Shown here: in pieces, positions 1 to 7,997 of the stretch | How the letters are laid out: each line of letters starts with the position of its first letter | Numbering within the stretch: position 1 is the stretch's first letter | Origin: a bacterium | GTDB lineage: Bacteria > Bdellovibrionota_C > UBA2361 > RFPC01 | DNA: 37,151 nucleotides | NCBI GenBank assembly: GCA_030428205.1 | Contig: JAUIBK010000033.1 | Span: forward strand, 1 to 37,151 | Reading direction: 5' to 3' | Notes under the pieces: model-generated | What the model saw: only the letters and a program-made list of their open reading frames with translations | Databases searched by the model: none | What the model was told of the DNA's origin: nothing | Made by a program: the position numbers and the translations under genes

Positions 1-1087
1 GTTCTGCATTCTCGACTGCTACCTGAAGAGCTGGAACAACCCTTGTTTCATATGTTCTTGCTTGTTTATGCTTTTTTGTTGCGGCTTCATGGAGGTAGCG
101 TAGCTCCCTAAGAAAAGAATCGCTTCTTACGTAAGAAAGGAATTCTTGTTTAGCTTTGAGCTCTTTTTTTCTTTTGAGAATTTCTCCTTGATTCCTCTCA
201 AAAAAAGGTAATGGAAGTGAAATTCCAAATCCGACAAAAGAGTCTCCTTCCTCATTTTGCGAGTAGCTCACATGCGGGGTAATCGTTGGAGCACTATTTT
301 GTCGAGCAAGACGAACCTGTTGGTCGGCGAGAGCCTTTTGGACTGCATATCGCGCAGGCAAGCTTTGAGGATTAGAGAAAACTTGAGCCTCAAAGGCTTC
401 AAAAGAGGGTAATTGAGGCAGAGCTGGTTGTGAGAGCTTGGAGTTTTCAAGTGGAAACAGGGACAGTCTTGTAAGTTTTGCGGAGACTTTTGCGATTTGA
501 TGTTCTACATCAAAAAGCGCAGCTGTGGTGGTAGCGACATTCGCTTCTGCCATTTTTTGTTGGGCAAGTGTTATTCGTCCTGAGGATGAGTTTTGAGCGA
601 GTGTCTTTTGAATTCGTAGTCCATGAGCTTTTTGGGTGGCTAGGTGAATAGATTCTTGCTGGAGAGTCCACAAACGATAGTAGATAAGAGCGATATGTTG
701 GAGAAAGGATTGCACTTGTAGTTGTGCTTCTCTATTTGAAGTTTTGTTGAGTAGCTCGCTGACTTTTGTACGGATTCCTTGGCTCCTGAGCCGTATCGGC
801 TGAGAAAGAGATACTTCGTATTCATTCTTTGGTCTTGTGCCATCATATATCTCGGGACGAGACAGGTGAGCATTCAGTGTTGGATTGTCCCACTGTCGTA
901 GGGAGAGGATTTGTTTCAGTGTTCTTGCGAGCGTTGCATCTATTTGAGAAATTTTCGGACTATTTGTCAGCGCAAACTGTTGAACTTCTTCTAGCGTGAC
1001 GACGACAGGAGGAGCTGCTACAGCGGTATGCAAGCTTAGAAATGATGCGAAGATAAAGGTGCAATATTTGAGTTGAAAAGAAGGCAT
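1..1087 (-). CDS. TolC-family outer-membrane efflux protein (C-terminus cut by window edge)
   Basis: An open frame runs without a stop from an ATG at 1087 to the window edge, giving about 362 residues of an incomplete protein. It begins with a signal peptide (MPSFQLKYC..., ending near TAVAA) and then the TolC/CusC-like start VTLEEVQQFALTNSPKISQID. Long helical, Gln/Ala/Leu-rich stretches follow, with a second repeat-like block near residue 255 (PALPQLPSFEAFKAQ) and a beta-strand segment that reads FVGFGISLPLPFFERNQGE. That last motif is typical of heavy-metal efflux outer-membrane factors (CzcC/CusC type). The protein should form the outer-membrane channel of a tripartite exporter whose other parts would lie left of the window. 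The His-rich secreted protein encoded just upstream on the same strand supports a metal-efflux role, which is inference. Confidence 0.85.
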   Translation of the reverse strand, partial: MPSFQLKYCTFIFASFLSLHTAVAAPPVVVTLEEVQQFALTNSPKISQIDATLARTLKQILSLRQWDNPTLNAHLSRPEIYDGTRPKNEYEVSLSQPIRLRSQGIRTKVSELLNKTSNREAQLQVQSFLQHIALIYYRLWTLQQESIHLATQKAHGLRIQKTLAQNSSSGRITLAQQKMAEANVATTTAALFDVEHQIAKVSAKLTRLSLFPLENSKLSQPALPQLPSFEAFEAQVFSNPQSLPARYAVQKALADQQVRLARQNSAPTITPHVSYSQNEEGDSFVGFGISLPLPFFERNQGEILKRKKELKAKQEFLSYVRSDSFLRELRYLHEAATKKHKQARTYETRVVPALQVAVENAE

Positions 1088-1355
1088 AGTTCTCCTTTCG
1101 AGAGGTTCACAAATAAGTAATTTCAGTTACCGAAGTATTTTCAGACGCAGGAGCAATGGCTCTTTGATATCACGTGTAAGACAACAGTTAGGTTACAGTT
1201 GGATCCAAGCAGAATGAGAGCGGTGTTCCTTTCCGCACCTACATATCTCTTGGTCGTCTCCCGAAACTATCTCCGTTGAAGGTTGCGTGTTGAGCGAGGT
1301 CATCGCACGGCAGCATGTGACAGAGAGAAGTAAAGGGAGGTAGTGTGGTTCTGTT

Positions 1356-1820
1356 CTAAGAGAAGGGAGGACCGTGAGGAGTAAGGGAGAGAGAGGAGTA
1401 TAATAGTTCTAAAATTGACTTGCTCCGTGGAGGAGGGAGAACCTGCCTTGCCTCTATGATATCTTCATGAGTGGGAAGGAGTTCAAGCCAGATTGCAGCT
1501 GAGAAGGAGATTTGAAGTAAAGAAGTCAGTTCTAGTAAGAGATCCGATGAGAGTTTGCTCACCTGAAAAGGAACTGGGCACTGGCAGCTATGCGAGTGTG
1601 ACTTCTCGGATTTGTTGTGATCGTGAGCATCTTCGCTGTCGTCTTGATCATGGTTTATCTCAGCGGTAGTGGCAGGAGAGGAGTGGTTACAGCCATGGAT
1701 GTGATCGATTTCAGTAAAGTGGGGAAGAAGAGAGGACGGAGCACAGTGGATGCCACAGAGTGCTAGTGTCACAAGGACGACCAGCGCGGTAGCTGAAGAT
1801 GTAAGTGCTCGAAGATTCAT
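1356..1820 (-). CDS. Small secreted His-rich protein, possibly metal-binding
   Basis: The 154-residue protein starts at an ATG and has an N-terminal hydrophobic signal (about residues 8-26) ending in a Cys. Residues 34-82 are rich in His, Asp and Cys (HIHGCNHSS, HDQDDSEDAHDHNKSEKSHSHSCQC), and the C-terminus is rich in Pro (PPPRSKS, HGPPFS). The His/Asp clusters suggest binding of Cu, Zn, Co or Ni in the periplasm. Similar small His-rich proteins often precede heavy-metal efflux operons; here the gene lies upstream of and co-directional with the TolC-family gene, 268 nt away. I do not recognise a named family with confidence. No promoter or operator could be assigned in the gap. Confidence 0.6.
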   Translation of the reverse strand: MNLRALTSSATALVVLVTLALCGIHCAPSSLLPHFTEIDHIHGCNHSSPATTAEINHDQDDSEDAHDHNKSEKSHSHSCQCPVPFQVSKLSSDLLLELTSLLQISFSAAIWLELLPTHEDIIEARQVLPPPRSKSILELLYSSLSLTPHGPPFS

Positions 1821-2169
1821 AGTTCTCTGTGTCGTCAGAACAGTTCCCTAACTTTAGGGTAGTGGAAAGTGGTTAGTAAAGCAATGTTCAAACTATGAAT
1901 TGAGGCATCTCCTCTCTTGTTTGAGATGAGAGGTGTCGAGAATTTTTCCAGGAGGAAATCTCCTGAGAAGATAAAGAAGCTTGTCGAAACGAAGTTTGCT
2001 AGTGTCATTTCAAATTAATTTTTGCCGGTTGGCAAAACTCAATTTAATTGACACTAGCTGGGCTGTATTGTCCCTCCGGGGGGGGGGGGTGCCTCCGGCA
2101 AAAAGTGTGGCTCTTCGCCTGACCGGCAAAAATTAAGTTGTCGCCACACTAGAGCCTTTCTGGAGAGTA
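1821..2169. other. Intergenic region holding an inverted-repeat element
   Basis: This 349-nt gap separates two minus-strand genes. Its left part (1821-1997) shows nothing I can name. The right part is the inverted-repeat element described separately at 1998-2152. No coding frame of note is present. Confidence 0.6.
1998..2152. repeat. MITE-like inverted-repeat element 1 with G12 tract
   Basis: The sequence GCTAGTGTCA (1998-2007) pairs perfectly with TGACACTAGC (2049-2058). The pairing continues imperfectly to a central hairpin TTTTGCC-GGTT-GGCAAAA. A second inverted pair, AGTGTGGC (2104-2111) and GCCACACT (2143-2150), follows. The outer ends CTAGTGT (1999-2005) and ACACTAG (2146-2152), with TTAATTTTTGCCGGT (2015-2029) facing its complement at 2122-2136, act as terminal inverted repeats of about 32 bp. 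Both ends contain TA, compatible with a TA target duplication as made by IS630/Tc1-type transposases. Five bases after the first hairpin stands TGTATTGTCCCTCC (2064-2077), found again in the element at 32135-32344. A run of 12 G follows at 2078-2089. Confidence 0.65.
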
Positions 2170-2745
2170 TTACTGTACTGTGTCAGGATTAATGCCACTT
2201 TGTATGGCGAGCGCAGAGGCCTTAAAGGAAAGATTGACGATCTTCCCTTCAATGCGAATAATTTTCGCTGCTGACTTTCCGATTCTGTTAGCGAGTTGAA
2301 GGGGAACATCGCGATTTGCAGATGCTAGGGAAATAGCACGATTAGTGAGCCGAATATATTTCCCCCGTTCTTTTTTGATTTTCTTTTTTAAGGCTTTAGC
2401 ACGCTTTCTGATTTTTTTAGCGCTGCGATTGAGGGCTCCTGTTGAAATTGCAATAACTCGTTTGACGACGAGAATGGCGCGATCAACAACGCGCAGACCG
2501 TCAGCGACTCTATCGAGAATAAAGGTTAAGCCTACGAGACCAGTATCACCAATAAATCCAGTGAGATTGTCTAGTGCATTTCTGTGAAAGGTAGCATCGA
2601 GAGCTTCCCCTGTTTGTCGATGTGTGTGAGTTGCCTTGGTGTTAGAGGCGGTGGAAAACTCTGAGGTTCTATCCGCATGAGAAAGTGTAGGAATGATAGA
2701 TGTTAGGATGAGTGCGGTGACGAGGATATTTCGGAAGAATAGCAT
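2170..2745 (-). CDS. Secreted basic protein of unknown function
   Basis: I chose the ATG at 2745 because the product (191 residues) then starts directly with a good signal peptide, MLFFRNILVTALILTSIIPTLSHA. An in-frame GTG at 2784 would add 13 residues; neither start has a clear ribosome-binding site. The mature part has a short polar N-terminus, a moderately hydrophobic stretch (LTGFIGDTGLVGLTFILDRV), and then a long Lys/Arg-rich helical part with KKIRKRAKALKKKIKKERGKY. The C-terminal third repeats Ala/Ile-rich helix-like sequence. I do not recognise a family. It belongs to a run of four secreted, minus-strand genes of unknown function. Confidence 0.55.
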   Translation of the reverse strand: MLFFRNILVTALILTSIIPTLSHADRTSEFSTASNTKATHTHRQTGEALDATFHRNALDNLTGFIGDTGLVGLTFILDRVADGLRVVDRAILVVKRVIAISTGALNRSAKKIRKRAKALKKKIKKERGKYIRLTNRAISLASANRDVPLQLANRIGKSAAKIIRIEGKIVNLSFKASALAIQSGINPDTVQ

Positions 2746-2950
2746 GAAAGGAGTCCAGGAGAGAAGCTTCACTGATGATAGCACAGATAATACTTCGTTC
2801 TTTTACATAATTCAAGAATTTTGCACGATACGATATGAAGAAAAAAATGTGCTTAATCATCTATCGGCATAAGGCTGGTTTGTTATGCCTTGTGCTCTTA
2901 TTCTTGAGAAGGCTAGCCCCTAAAATGGCTACATAATTGGTGCTAAAAAG

Positions 2951-3331
2951 TTAATCCAATATCCACCCTACAGGATCTGCTTCCCAAAGTGTGACTTCAG
3001 TTATGTCTCCAACACTTCCCCTACACTCAGATGGAGAGCAAGCCCAAGGTGTCGCGGCTCCTCGAACCTCTTTGCAGTCAGCACTTGTTATTTCGACTCG
3101 AACGATGCTGTCATGTATTGGTTTCTTTTCTTCGATAACTTCTAAAATCTCATAGCTCGTTATGCAGACCATTCCAGGCTGAAGATCTTCTGGGTATGTG
3201 ATATCTGAGGAGTATTGCCTCTTCGGTTCATCAAGATATGTTCCCATGAGAAAAGAGTCATAGTCCGCAAGAGATGGCGTAGAAAAGAAGAGGACGAAAA
3301 TGAATGGGATTTGTTCAAATCGAAGTTTCAT
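2951..3331 (-). CDS. Small secreted protein of unknown function
   Basis: The 126-residue product begins with a signal peptide (MKLRFEQIPFIFVLFFSTPSLA, cleavage likely before DYDS). The mature part has four Cys (VCITSYE, SADCKEV, WACSPSEC) that could make two disulfides in the periplasm or outside. The second half, from about residue 60, looks like a small beta-rich domain ending in DPVGWILD. No ribosome-binding site is obvious upstream of the ATG. I do not recognise a family. Its neighbours on both sides are also secreted and unknown, so context adds nothing about its job. Confidence 0.5.
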   Translation of the reverse strand: MKLRFEQIPFIFVLFFSTPSLADYDSFLMGTYLDEPKRQYSSDITYPEDLQPGMVCITSYEILEVIEEKKPIHDSIVRVEITSADCKEVRGAATPWACSPSECRGSVGDITEVTLWEADPVGWILD

Positions 3332-3640
3332 AAGCGAGGTCTTGTATACATATCCGCAAAGTATAAGTGTACTTTCTGTACATATTTTAAAAATGATATG
3401 GGAGCAATGATGCCTTGTGTCTCATTCGTTGATTGGTAAGTGAGTGCATTGAAGGTAACTGGCTGCTATTCTTTGGTTTATATCGGAGTAGGCTCTTTGC
3501 GAGGGTAGGAAGCCCCTCACATTTCTCATCGATTTCATATCTAGAGGTGGCTCATTCCGTTATATTCTTTGTTCCCCAAGAGGCAGAAAGAAAAGAAGAG
3601 TATGCAACAATCGTGAGATCTGTGGCACGTGGGAAAGAGC
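3332..3640. other. Intergenic region, nothing recognised
   Basis: This 309-nt gap between two minus-strand secreted-protein genes carries no repeat, hairpin or clear promoter that I can support. A plus-strand open frame at 3433-3720 crosses it but runs antisense into the neighbouring gene and looks like chance. Confidence 0.5.
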
Positions 3641-4234
3641 CTATCTGTGTTTTTCTCTTGAAGGAATCTTTGATTGTTCCGTTGCTCTATAGGATGGACG
3701 TACTCTTTCTCTCTGGATAATTTGAGGATAGGCAGACCTTAGCTCCTCTATTACTACATTTTCAGTGGGGATGCTCCAAGTGCCAAAAGCTCCTGGGCGA
3801 CCTGGAATAATGGACATAAGGTAGAAATTTGAGGGCCAACCGTCTCCGAGCCACTCTAGTCTGTATCGAAAGTCGAGAGCGCTGCCGGAGTGAAGTAAGT
3901 TCCCAATGCTTTCGTTGTCTTGCTGAGAGTTGCCAATATTAGGAACATCGTTGAGAGTGAGTGCGTTCGATGTAACTCTGAGCGCATTAAAACCGCCGTC
4001 TCGCGCTACTTCTGATACCAATACAGTAAAGGTTACATCGGAATCTCCATAATAGTTAGTGAACTTCAGCCGGTATTGCCCATCTTCAGAGAAATCTTCT
4101 GGCGTGAGCTCCTCGATCGAGTCAGCGAGAGGTATCCACTTGCTTGCAACATAGATGGGGTCGGCCAACGTCGAATGAGAGAGGGCAATACAGCTGAGAA
4201 ACAAAGCTGAGATGAAGAGAAGGTTATATTTCAT
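3641..4234 (-). CDS. Secreted protein of unknown function
   Basis: The 197-residue product has a signal peptide (MKYNLLFISALFLSCIALSHSTLA) followed by DPIYVASKW. The mature part is beta-strand-like, with alternating polar and hydrophobic residues (YRLKFTNYYGDSDVTFTVLVSEV, then FRYRLEWLGDGWPSNFYLMSI). It has no Cys after the signal and ends in a basic, disordered-looking tail (RERVRPSYRATEQSKIPSREKHR). The tail overlaps a spurious plus-strand frame. I do not recognise a family. It sits in the same minus-strand run of secreted unknowns. Confidence 0.58.
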   Translation of the reverse strand: MKYNLLFISALFLSCIALSHSTLADPIYVASKWIPLADSIEELTPEDFSEDGQYRLKFTNYYGDSDVTFTVLVSEVARDGGFNALRVTSNALTLNDVPNIGNSQQDNESIGNLLHSGSALDFRYRLEWLGDGWPSNFYLMSIIPGRPGAFGTWSIPTENVVIEELRSAYPQIIQRERVRPSYRATEQSKIPSREKHR

Positions 4235-4593
4235 GCGTACAGTACTTCAGATGCTATGAGAACTGCCAGTGCGCCTCATATGGATTAGATCTCGCTAGGG
4301 CTGTAGAATATAAATGCACATATTGTGCCATAATTGCAAGGCGGGTTCTCCCTTACGGTCCCCAATCTGACGCAGCGATCGCGCTTTCTCATATAATCAT
4401 GAATTGAATGTCAAACTGGATGGTCCCTGAAAGTTTTGTCTCCTCTCAGCTCTCTTGTTGCTTGATCTGAATGCATGTTGAAAGTGCAGATTGAGTGGCA
4501 ATCGCCTAAAGAAATTGTTGGTCTCTGAAGGAGGAGGGGGAGAAAAGGTCTACAGGAGAAGGGCAGAGCCCTTCTCCTGATAGGTATAGCGAA
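4235..4593. other. Intergenic region with a terminator near its right end
   Basis: This 359-nt gap precedes the 3641-4234 gene (its promoter should lie here) and follows the 4594-5652 gene. A strong hairpin at 4553-4579 is described separately. I see no other structure or coding frame. Confidence 0.5.
4553..4579 (-). terminator. Hairpin terminator of the CGxCGG-repeat protein gene
   Basis: CAGGAGAAGGGC (4553-4564) and GCCCTTCTCCTG (4568-4579) form a perfect 12-bp stem with a 3-nt loop. Read on the minus strand it lies 14 nt after the stop of the upstream gene and is followed by a short pyrimidine-rich run containing CCTTTTCT. This fits an intrinsic terminator, although the U-tract is poor. 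Confidence 0.65.
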
Positions 4594-5652
4594 CTACTCC
4601 AAGCAAGTTTGTTGAGAAGCTGGAAGGCTCTGCAACTCAGTAGTTCCAGAAGAGCGAAGGTTGCGAGCTAGCCTCAGAAGACGACGTGCAACCTTGTTTT
4701 TGGCGTACTTCTTACGCAATTTTCGAGTCACTCGTTTTGTTACACCAAAGATTTCATCTAAAGATTGCTGGTAGATGGAAGTTGATGCAGTGTTGTCAGA
4801 TTCCACGCACAAGATAGTACTTGAACAGTTTGAGAGTTGCACGCTGTCGAGGGACCAAATAGCTGACCAACTTTCACGATAAGCTTCATGAGCAGCATTG
4901 CTCAGCTTCTGAAAAGCACGATTGTTACCGCTCGCTCTTCGTATAGCACGAATGGCTTTCTGAGAGATCGCCTCAAGCTGTTGAGATGTTCCATCGAGAG
5001 AGAGCTGGTTCGGAGTGATATCTAAACTTTCGCAGTTGAGACAGCTTGAGCCGTTTCCACCGCATACTCCACAGGTATCAAGTATTGCATCACCATTTGG
5101 TGTTCCAGCACAGTCAGAACAACTAGAGTTGTCCCCACCGCAAATACCACAGTCGTCAATAACTGCCGTTCCTCCAAGGTCGCCATTGCAGTCGTACGTA
5201 CACTCTTCTACGAGGACAGGGGCATAGCATATAACTTTGAGGTTATTTGAAAATGAGGTAGCGATAAGTTGCACGTTGAAACTACCAATTGAAACCCCTC
5301 CTTGTTCTGTCGCAATGGTAAGCTCCGTTTGGGGAGCTCCTTGTTCGCTAAGCTCGGGAACGTTTCCATCGACTCCTGGTGCAGAGGTGCGCCAGACGAG
5401 TGCGAGATCAGGGCAAAGGTCTTGGCTTGGTGTTCCAGTCCCATCTGAGCAAACTGTAGTAGTAGCGTCCAGAGAGACTGTAGCAACACCTTGACCACAT
5501 GCAACGCGGTCTGGAGTTACGCTGATTTGGCATTCGATATCAACTGGACGATCTGTTCCATCATCATCCGCCGCGATGCCGTGAGAGGAAAAGGTGAATA
5601 TTGTGGCCATAAGAATATAGCCAAGTCTAAAAAGACGTGAAGAAAATTTCAT
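4594..5652 (-). CDS. Secreted CGxCGG-repeat protein
   Basis: The 352-residue product has a signal peptide (MKFSSRLFRLGYILMATIFTFSSHGIA) and then an acidic start (ADDDGTDRPVD). Residues 35-150 look like an Ig-like or beta-sandwich domain with Cys pairs (CQISVTPDRVACGQG, VCSDGTG, CYAPVLVEECTYDC). Two copies follow of a short Cys-rich repeat, DCxGxxxGxAxxDxCGxCGGxxSSC (about residues 155-205). That motif is widespread in secreted and surface proteins of delta-proteobacteria and Bacteroidetes. The last 140 residues are helical and basic (TRKLRKKYAKNKVARRLLRL). The function is unknown, but an extracellular or surface role is likely. A strong terminator follows. The gene is divergent from the amidoligase operon across an 850-nt gap. 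Confidence 0.7.
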   Translation of the reverse strand: MKFSSRLFRLGYILMATIFTFSSHGIAADDDGTDRPVDIECQISVTPDRVACGQGVATVSLDATTTVCSDGTGTPSQDLCPDLALVWRTSAPGVDGNVPELSEQGAPQTELTIATEQGGVSIGSFNVQLIATSFSNNLKVICYAPVLVEECTYDCNGDLGGTAVIDDCGICGGDNSSCSDCAGTPNGDAILDTCGVCGGNGSSCLNCESLDITPNQLSLDGTSQQLEAISQKAIRAIRRASGNNRAFQKLSNAAHEAYRESWSAIWSLDSVQLSNCSSTILCVESDNTASTSIYQQSLDEIFGVTKRVTRKLRKKYAKNKVARRLLRLARNLRSSGTTELQSLPASQQTCLE

Positions 5653-5946
5653 AGCAACCCCCGTAGCTAAAAAATGAAGTATATTAATGGTTTAATGCCA
5701 TTAGGAGACGAGGTTGAAGAAGGTTAAATTCATTGTGAAGGAAAGCCCCCAGCTCTCGTCTGCCTCATATCAAGTATTGTTTAGCATCTGCTTCAAAGAA
5801 AAGTATGCCAAAAGACAATAGTAATAATATGTATGGCTGATTTCCACTACTGTCTCATTGACTTGAATTTTAAGCAACTCAGCTTGATATTAAATATGAA
5901 GCAAGTTTTTCTCATAAGGAAGTGGGGAGGATGGTAGCCTAACTCA

Positions 5947-6016
5947 CGCTCTCTTGGAGTCTTCGGATGGCGGGTTGGGTGTCCGCCAATGAGAGCGGGG
6001 TTGACTGTGACTCAAC
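5947..6016 (+). ncRNA. Possible structured RNA segment
   Basis: CGCTCTC (5947-5953) pairs with GAGAGCG (5991-5997) and encloses GGCGG/CCGCC (5969-5988). Right after it GTTGA (6000-6004) pairs with TCAAC (6012-6016). Nested and serial stems in a long gap suggest a small RNA or leader fold, but there is no match to a known RNA and chance cannot be excluded. The strand is a guess from the downstream operon. Confidence 0.25.
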
Positions 6017-6356
6017 TTCAGCTCAGCTGATAAGCTAATCTCAAGAGGTCGGTGCTCATTACGAAGCCGCGCAGTCGTCAATTCATAGAATAATTTCGCA
6101 CCCATAAGTATCAGATGTTTGCCACTTGTTTGTTATAGAAGAAGGGTTTGAGGAAGCTTTTCAGGGTACTATGCGATTCCTAAAGAGTCGTTTTTAGTTT
6201 AGTCGTTGTGAGCATCTGACCGATTTGAAATATTGGCATCTTCTCGAGTAGTCGTAGGTTGAAAAATGATTTTGTATAAGCGTCTCGAGGGTGCATCCTC
6301 AAAGTTTTTGTCCTCTCTTGGATCTTCTACAGTTTAATTAAAACTACACTCAAAAG

Positions 6357-6416
6357 ATGCGTGTTGAGTGATAGTTCCCTAAGGAACTTACGCATACTCT
6401 CCGAGAGAAAGGAGAG
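6357..6416 (+). promoter_or_regulatory. Possible leader hairpins before the amidoligase operon
   Basis: ATGCGT (6357-6362) pairs with ACGCAT (6390-6395) around AGTTCC-CTAA-GGAACT (6373-6388). CTCTCC (6397-6402) then pairs with GGAGAG (6411-6416). The two hairpins end 86 nt before the first operon start codon, a place where attenuators, riboswitches or operators sit. The role is inferred from position only. Confidence 0.3.
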
Positions 6417-6502
6417 GAGCGAGAGCTAGGGAAAAACTCTGGACGTTGATAGCATTTCAGGATAAAGCATGAAGTCTATTACATTATCATTATGAGCGCT
6501 AA

Positions 6503-7987
6503 ATGAACGTACTACAAACTACCTCCGAGTCCGCACAAGTCCAGGCAATTGCTCCACGATCGTTTGATGCCGAAAATCATTTTTACTCCAAAGTGCTCAA
6601 CGCTCAAATACACCCACTTGCTGCGTTTTTCCTGAACCTTACCCCGGAGAGAATTATTTCGAGATATTGCCACCTTCACCCGCTTGCTGACCCTCATGCG
6701 CTCCAGGAGCTCATTGCTTACAAGCCTCGAGTTCTTCATTGGGGCGGCGTTGACCTGTTACATTGCACAACCGCAGGCGGAAAGCGCGAGATGGTCGTGG
6801 TGGAAACAAACTCAAGTCCATCCGGGCATAAGTCTATGCCCACACCAAGCGACTTCGATGAACAGGGGTCTTACCGCTTGCTTGTTGAGAGAACCTTTGG
6901 CCCATTAATATCAAAAATCAAGCCGTCCAAGGGCGTATGTGCTGTGCTCTATGACAAAAACCTGATGGAAGTCTCAGGGTACGCAGCAACGTTAGCAGAT
7001 TATCTTGGCGAAGAGGTTTTTCTTGTGCCGAGCTTTGAGTCAACATTTTCAAAATATGCAAAATTTGAGAACAACTATCTGTTCATCCGGCAAGATCCCA
7101 CTCAAGATGAGTGGATGCCTGTACGAGCAGGGCTGCGGTACGTTACCCAAAGGCCCTGGAATAGGATCCCTGTTAATTGTCGTACTCTTCTCTTTAACCC
7201 GATTCTTGCTTGCCTTGCGGGAGGAAGAAATAAGCTTATCGCTGCAAAGGCGTACGATCTCTTTAACGCTGAGATTGCTCCAGCGGGCTTAGAAGTACGT
7301 ATACCTGAAACACTCCGTGATGTATCTCAAGCTGAAGTTCCGTATCTTGTGAAATCTCTTGGGGGTCATGCTGTAGTCAAAGTGCCTTATTCAAACGCTG
7401 GTCAAGGAGTCTTTACGATTACTTCAGATCGAGATCTTGAGCAGTTTATGGAGCAAGAGTTCCCGTATGATAACTTCATCGTACAGAGTCTTATTGGAAA
7501 TTATCAGTGGAGCTCCGAGGGCACACGTGGGCGTTTCTATCAGGTAGGAACTATCCCTTCGAAGAAGAATAGAATCTTTGTCGCTGATTTACGTATGATG
7601 ATCGGCTCATCACCTGAGGGGTATCGCCCCGTTGCTTTTTACGCACGAAAAGCGAAGGAGCCTCTTGTTGACTCCCTTGAGGGGACGAGCGCGACGAGCT
7701 CAGAGATGCTTGTAACAAACTTGTCAGTAAAATTAGGAGATGAAGCTTGGGGGACTGACCCTGGAAGGCTTCTGATTTTTGATCGCCGAGATTTTAACAC
7801 CCTTGGGATGGGGCTTGATGCGCTCATCGATGGATATATTCAGAGTATTCTCGCTATTAACGCCATCGATCGTTTTGCTGTATCACTGCTCAATTCCAAA
7901 GGGCGATTTCGACTGAAGTTGTTTCGTTCCCTCAATAACGACGCTCGTCTTCTTGATGAAATCCTCGTTGATGGAAACTTATCTTAA
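6503..7987 (+). CDS. ATP-grasp ligase, first gene of amidoligase operon
   Basis: The 494-residue protein has a C-terminal half with ATP-grasp features: VPYLVKSLGGHAVVKVPYSNAGQGV (nucleotide-binding Lys and Gly-rich loop, about residues 280-305), FIVQSLIG (adenine-contact segment, about 327), and an acidic metal-site strand FVADLRMMIG (about 353). The N-terminal 220 residues hold a separate domain with VVVETNSSPSGHKSMP, which I cannot name. ATP-grasp enzymes of this sort activate a carboxylate as an acyl phosphate and join it to an amine; the substrate is unknown. The start is an ATG, with AAATGA from a 4-codon upstream frame just before it. The next gene follows after about 10 nt. It is the operon's leading gene and is cytosolic (no signal or membrane segment). 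Confidence 0.8.
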   Translation: MNVLQTTSESAQVQAIAPRSFDAENHFYSKVLNAQIHPLAAFFLNLTPERIISRYCHLHPLADPHALQELIAYKPRVLHWGGVDLLHCTTAGGKREMVVVETNSSPSGHKSMPTPSDFDEQGSYRLLVERTFGPLISKIKPSKGVCAVLYDKNLMEVSGYAATLADYLGEEVFLVPSFESTFSKYAKFENNYLFIRQDPTQDEWMPVRAGLRYVTQRPWNRIPVNCRTLLFNPILACLAGGRNKLIAAKAYDLFNAEIAPAGLEVRIPETLRDVSQAEVPYLVKSLGGHAVVKVPYSNAGQGVFTITSDRDLEQFMEQEFPYDNFIVQSLIGNYQWSSEGTRGRFYQVGTIPSKKNRIFVADLRMMIGSSPEGYRPVAFYARKAKEPLVDSLEGTSATSSEMLVTNLSVKLGDEAWGTDPGRLLIFDRRDFNTLGMGLDALIDGYIQSILAINAIDRFAVSLLNSKGRFRLKLFRSLNNDARLLDEILVDGNLS

Positions 7988-7997
7988 GAGCTACACT

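Larger units (their letters stand above)
5653..6502. other. Long divergent intergenic region with possible folded leader
   Basis: The 850-nt gap lies between the divergent starts of a secreted-protein gene and the amidoligase operon, so promoters for both must lie here. No coding frame is convincing. Two structured parts are listed separately (5947-6016 and 6357-6416). The remainder is AT-richer than the genes. I could not assign -35/-10 boxes with confidence. Confidence 0.55.

Noticed and set aside
3433..3720. Plus-strand open frame of 95 codons between secreted-protein genes
   Set aside because: It has no ribosome-binding site and overlaps the end of a better-supported minus-strand gene. 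Its composition is not protein-like.
6000..6100. tRNA-like or known riboswitch
   Set aside because: The stems do not fit a cloverleaf or a known riboswitch core, so only a generic possible structure is reported.
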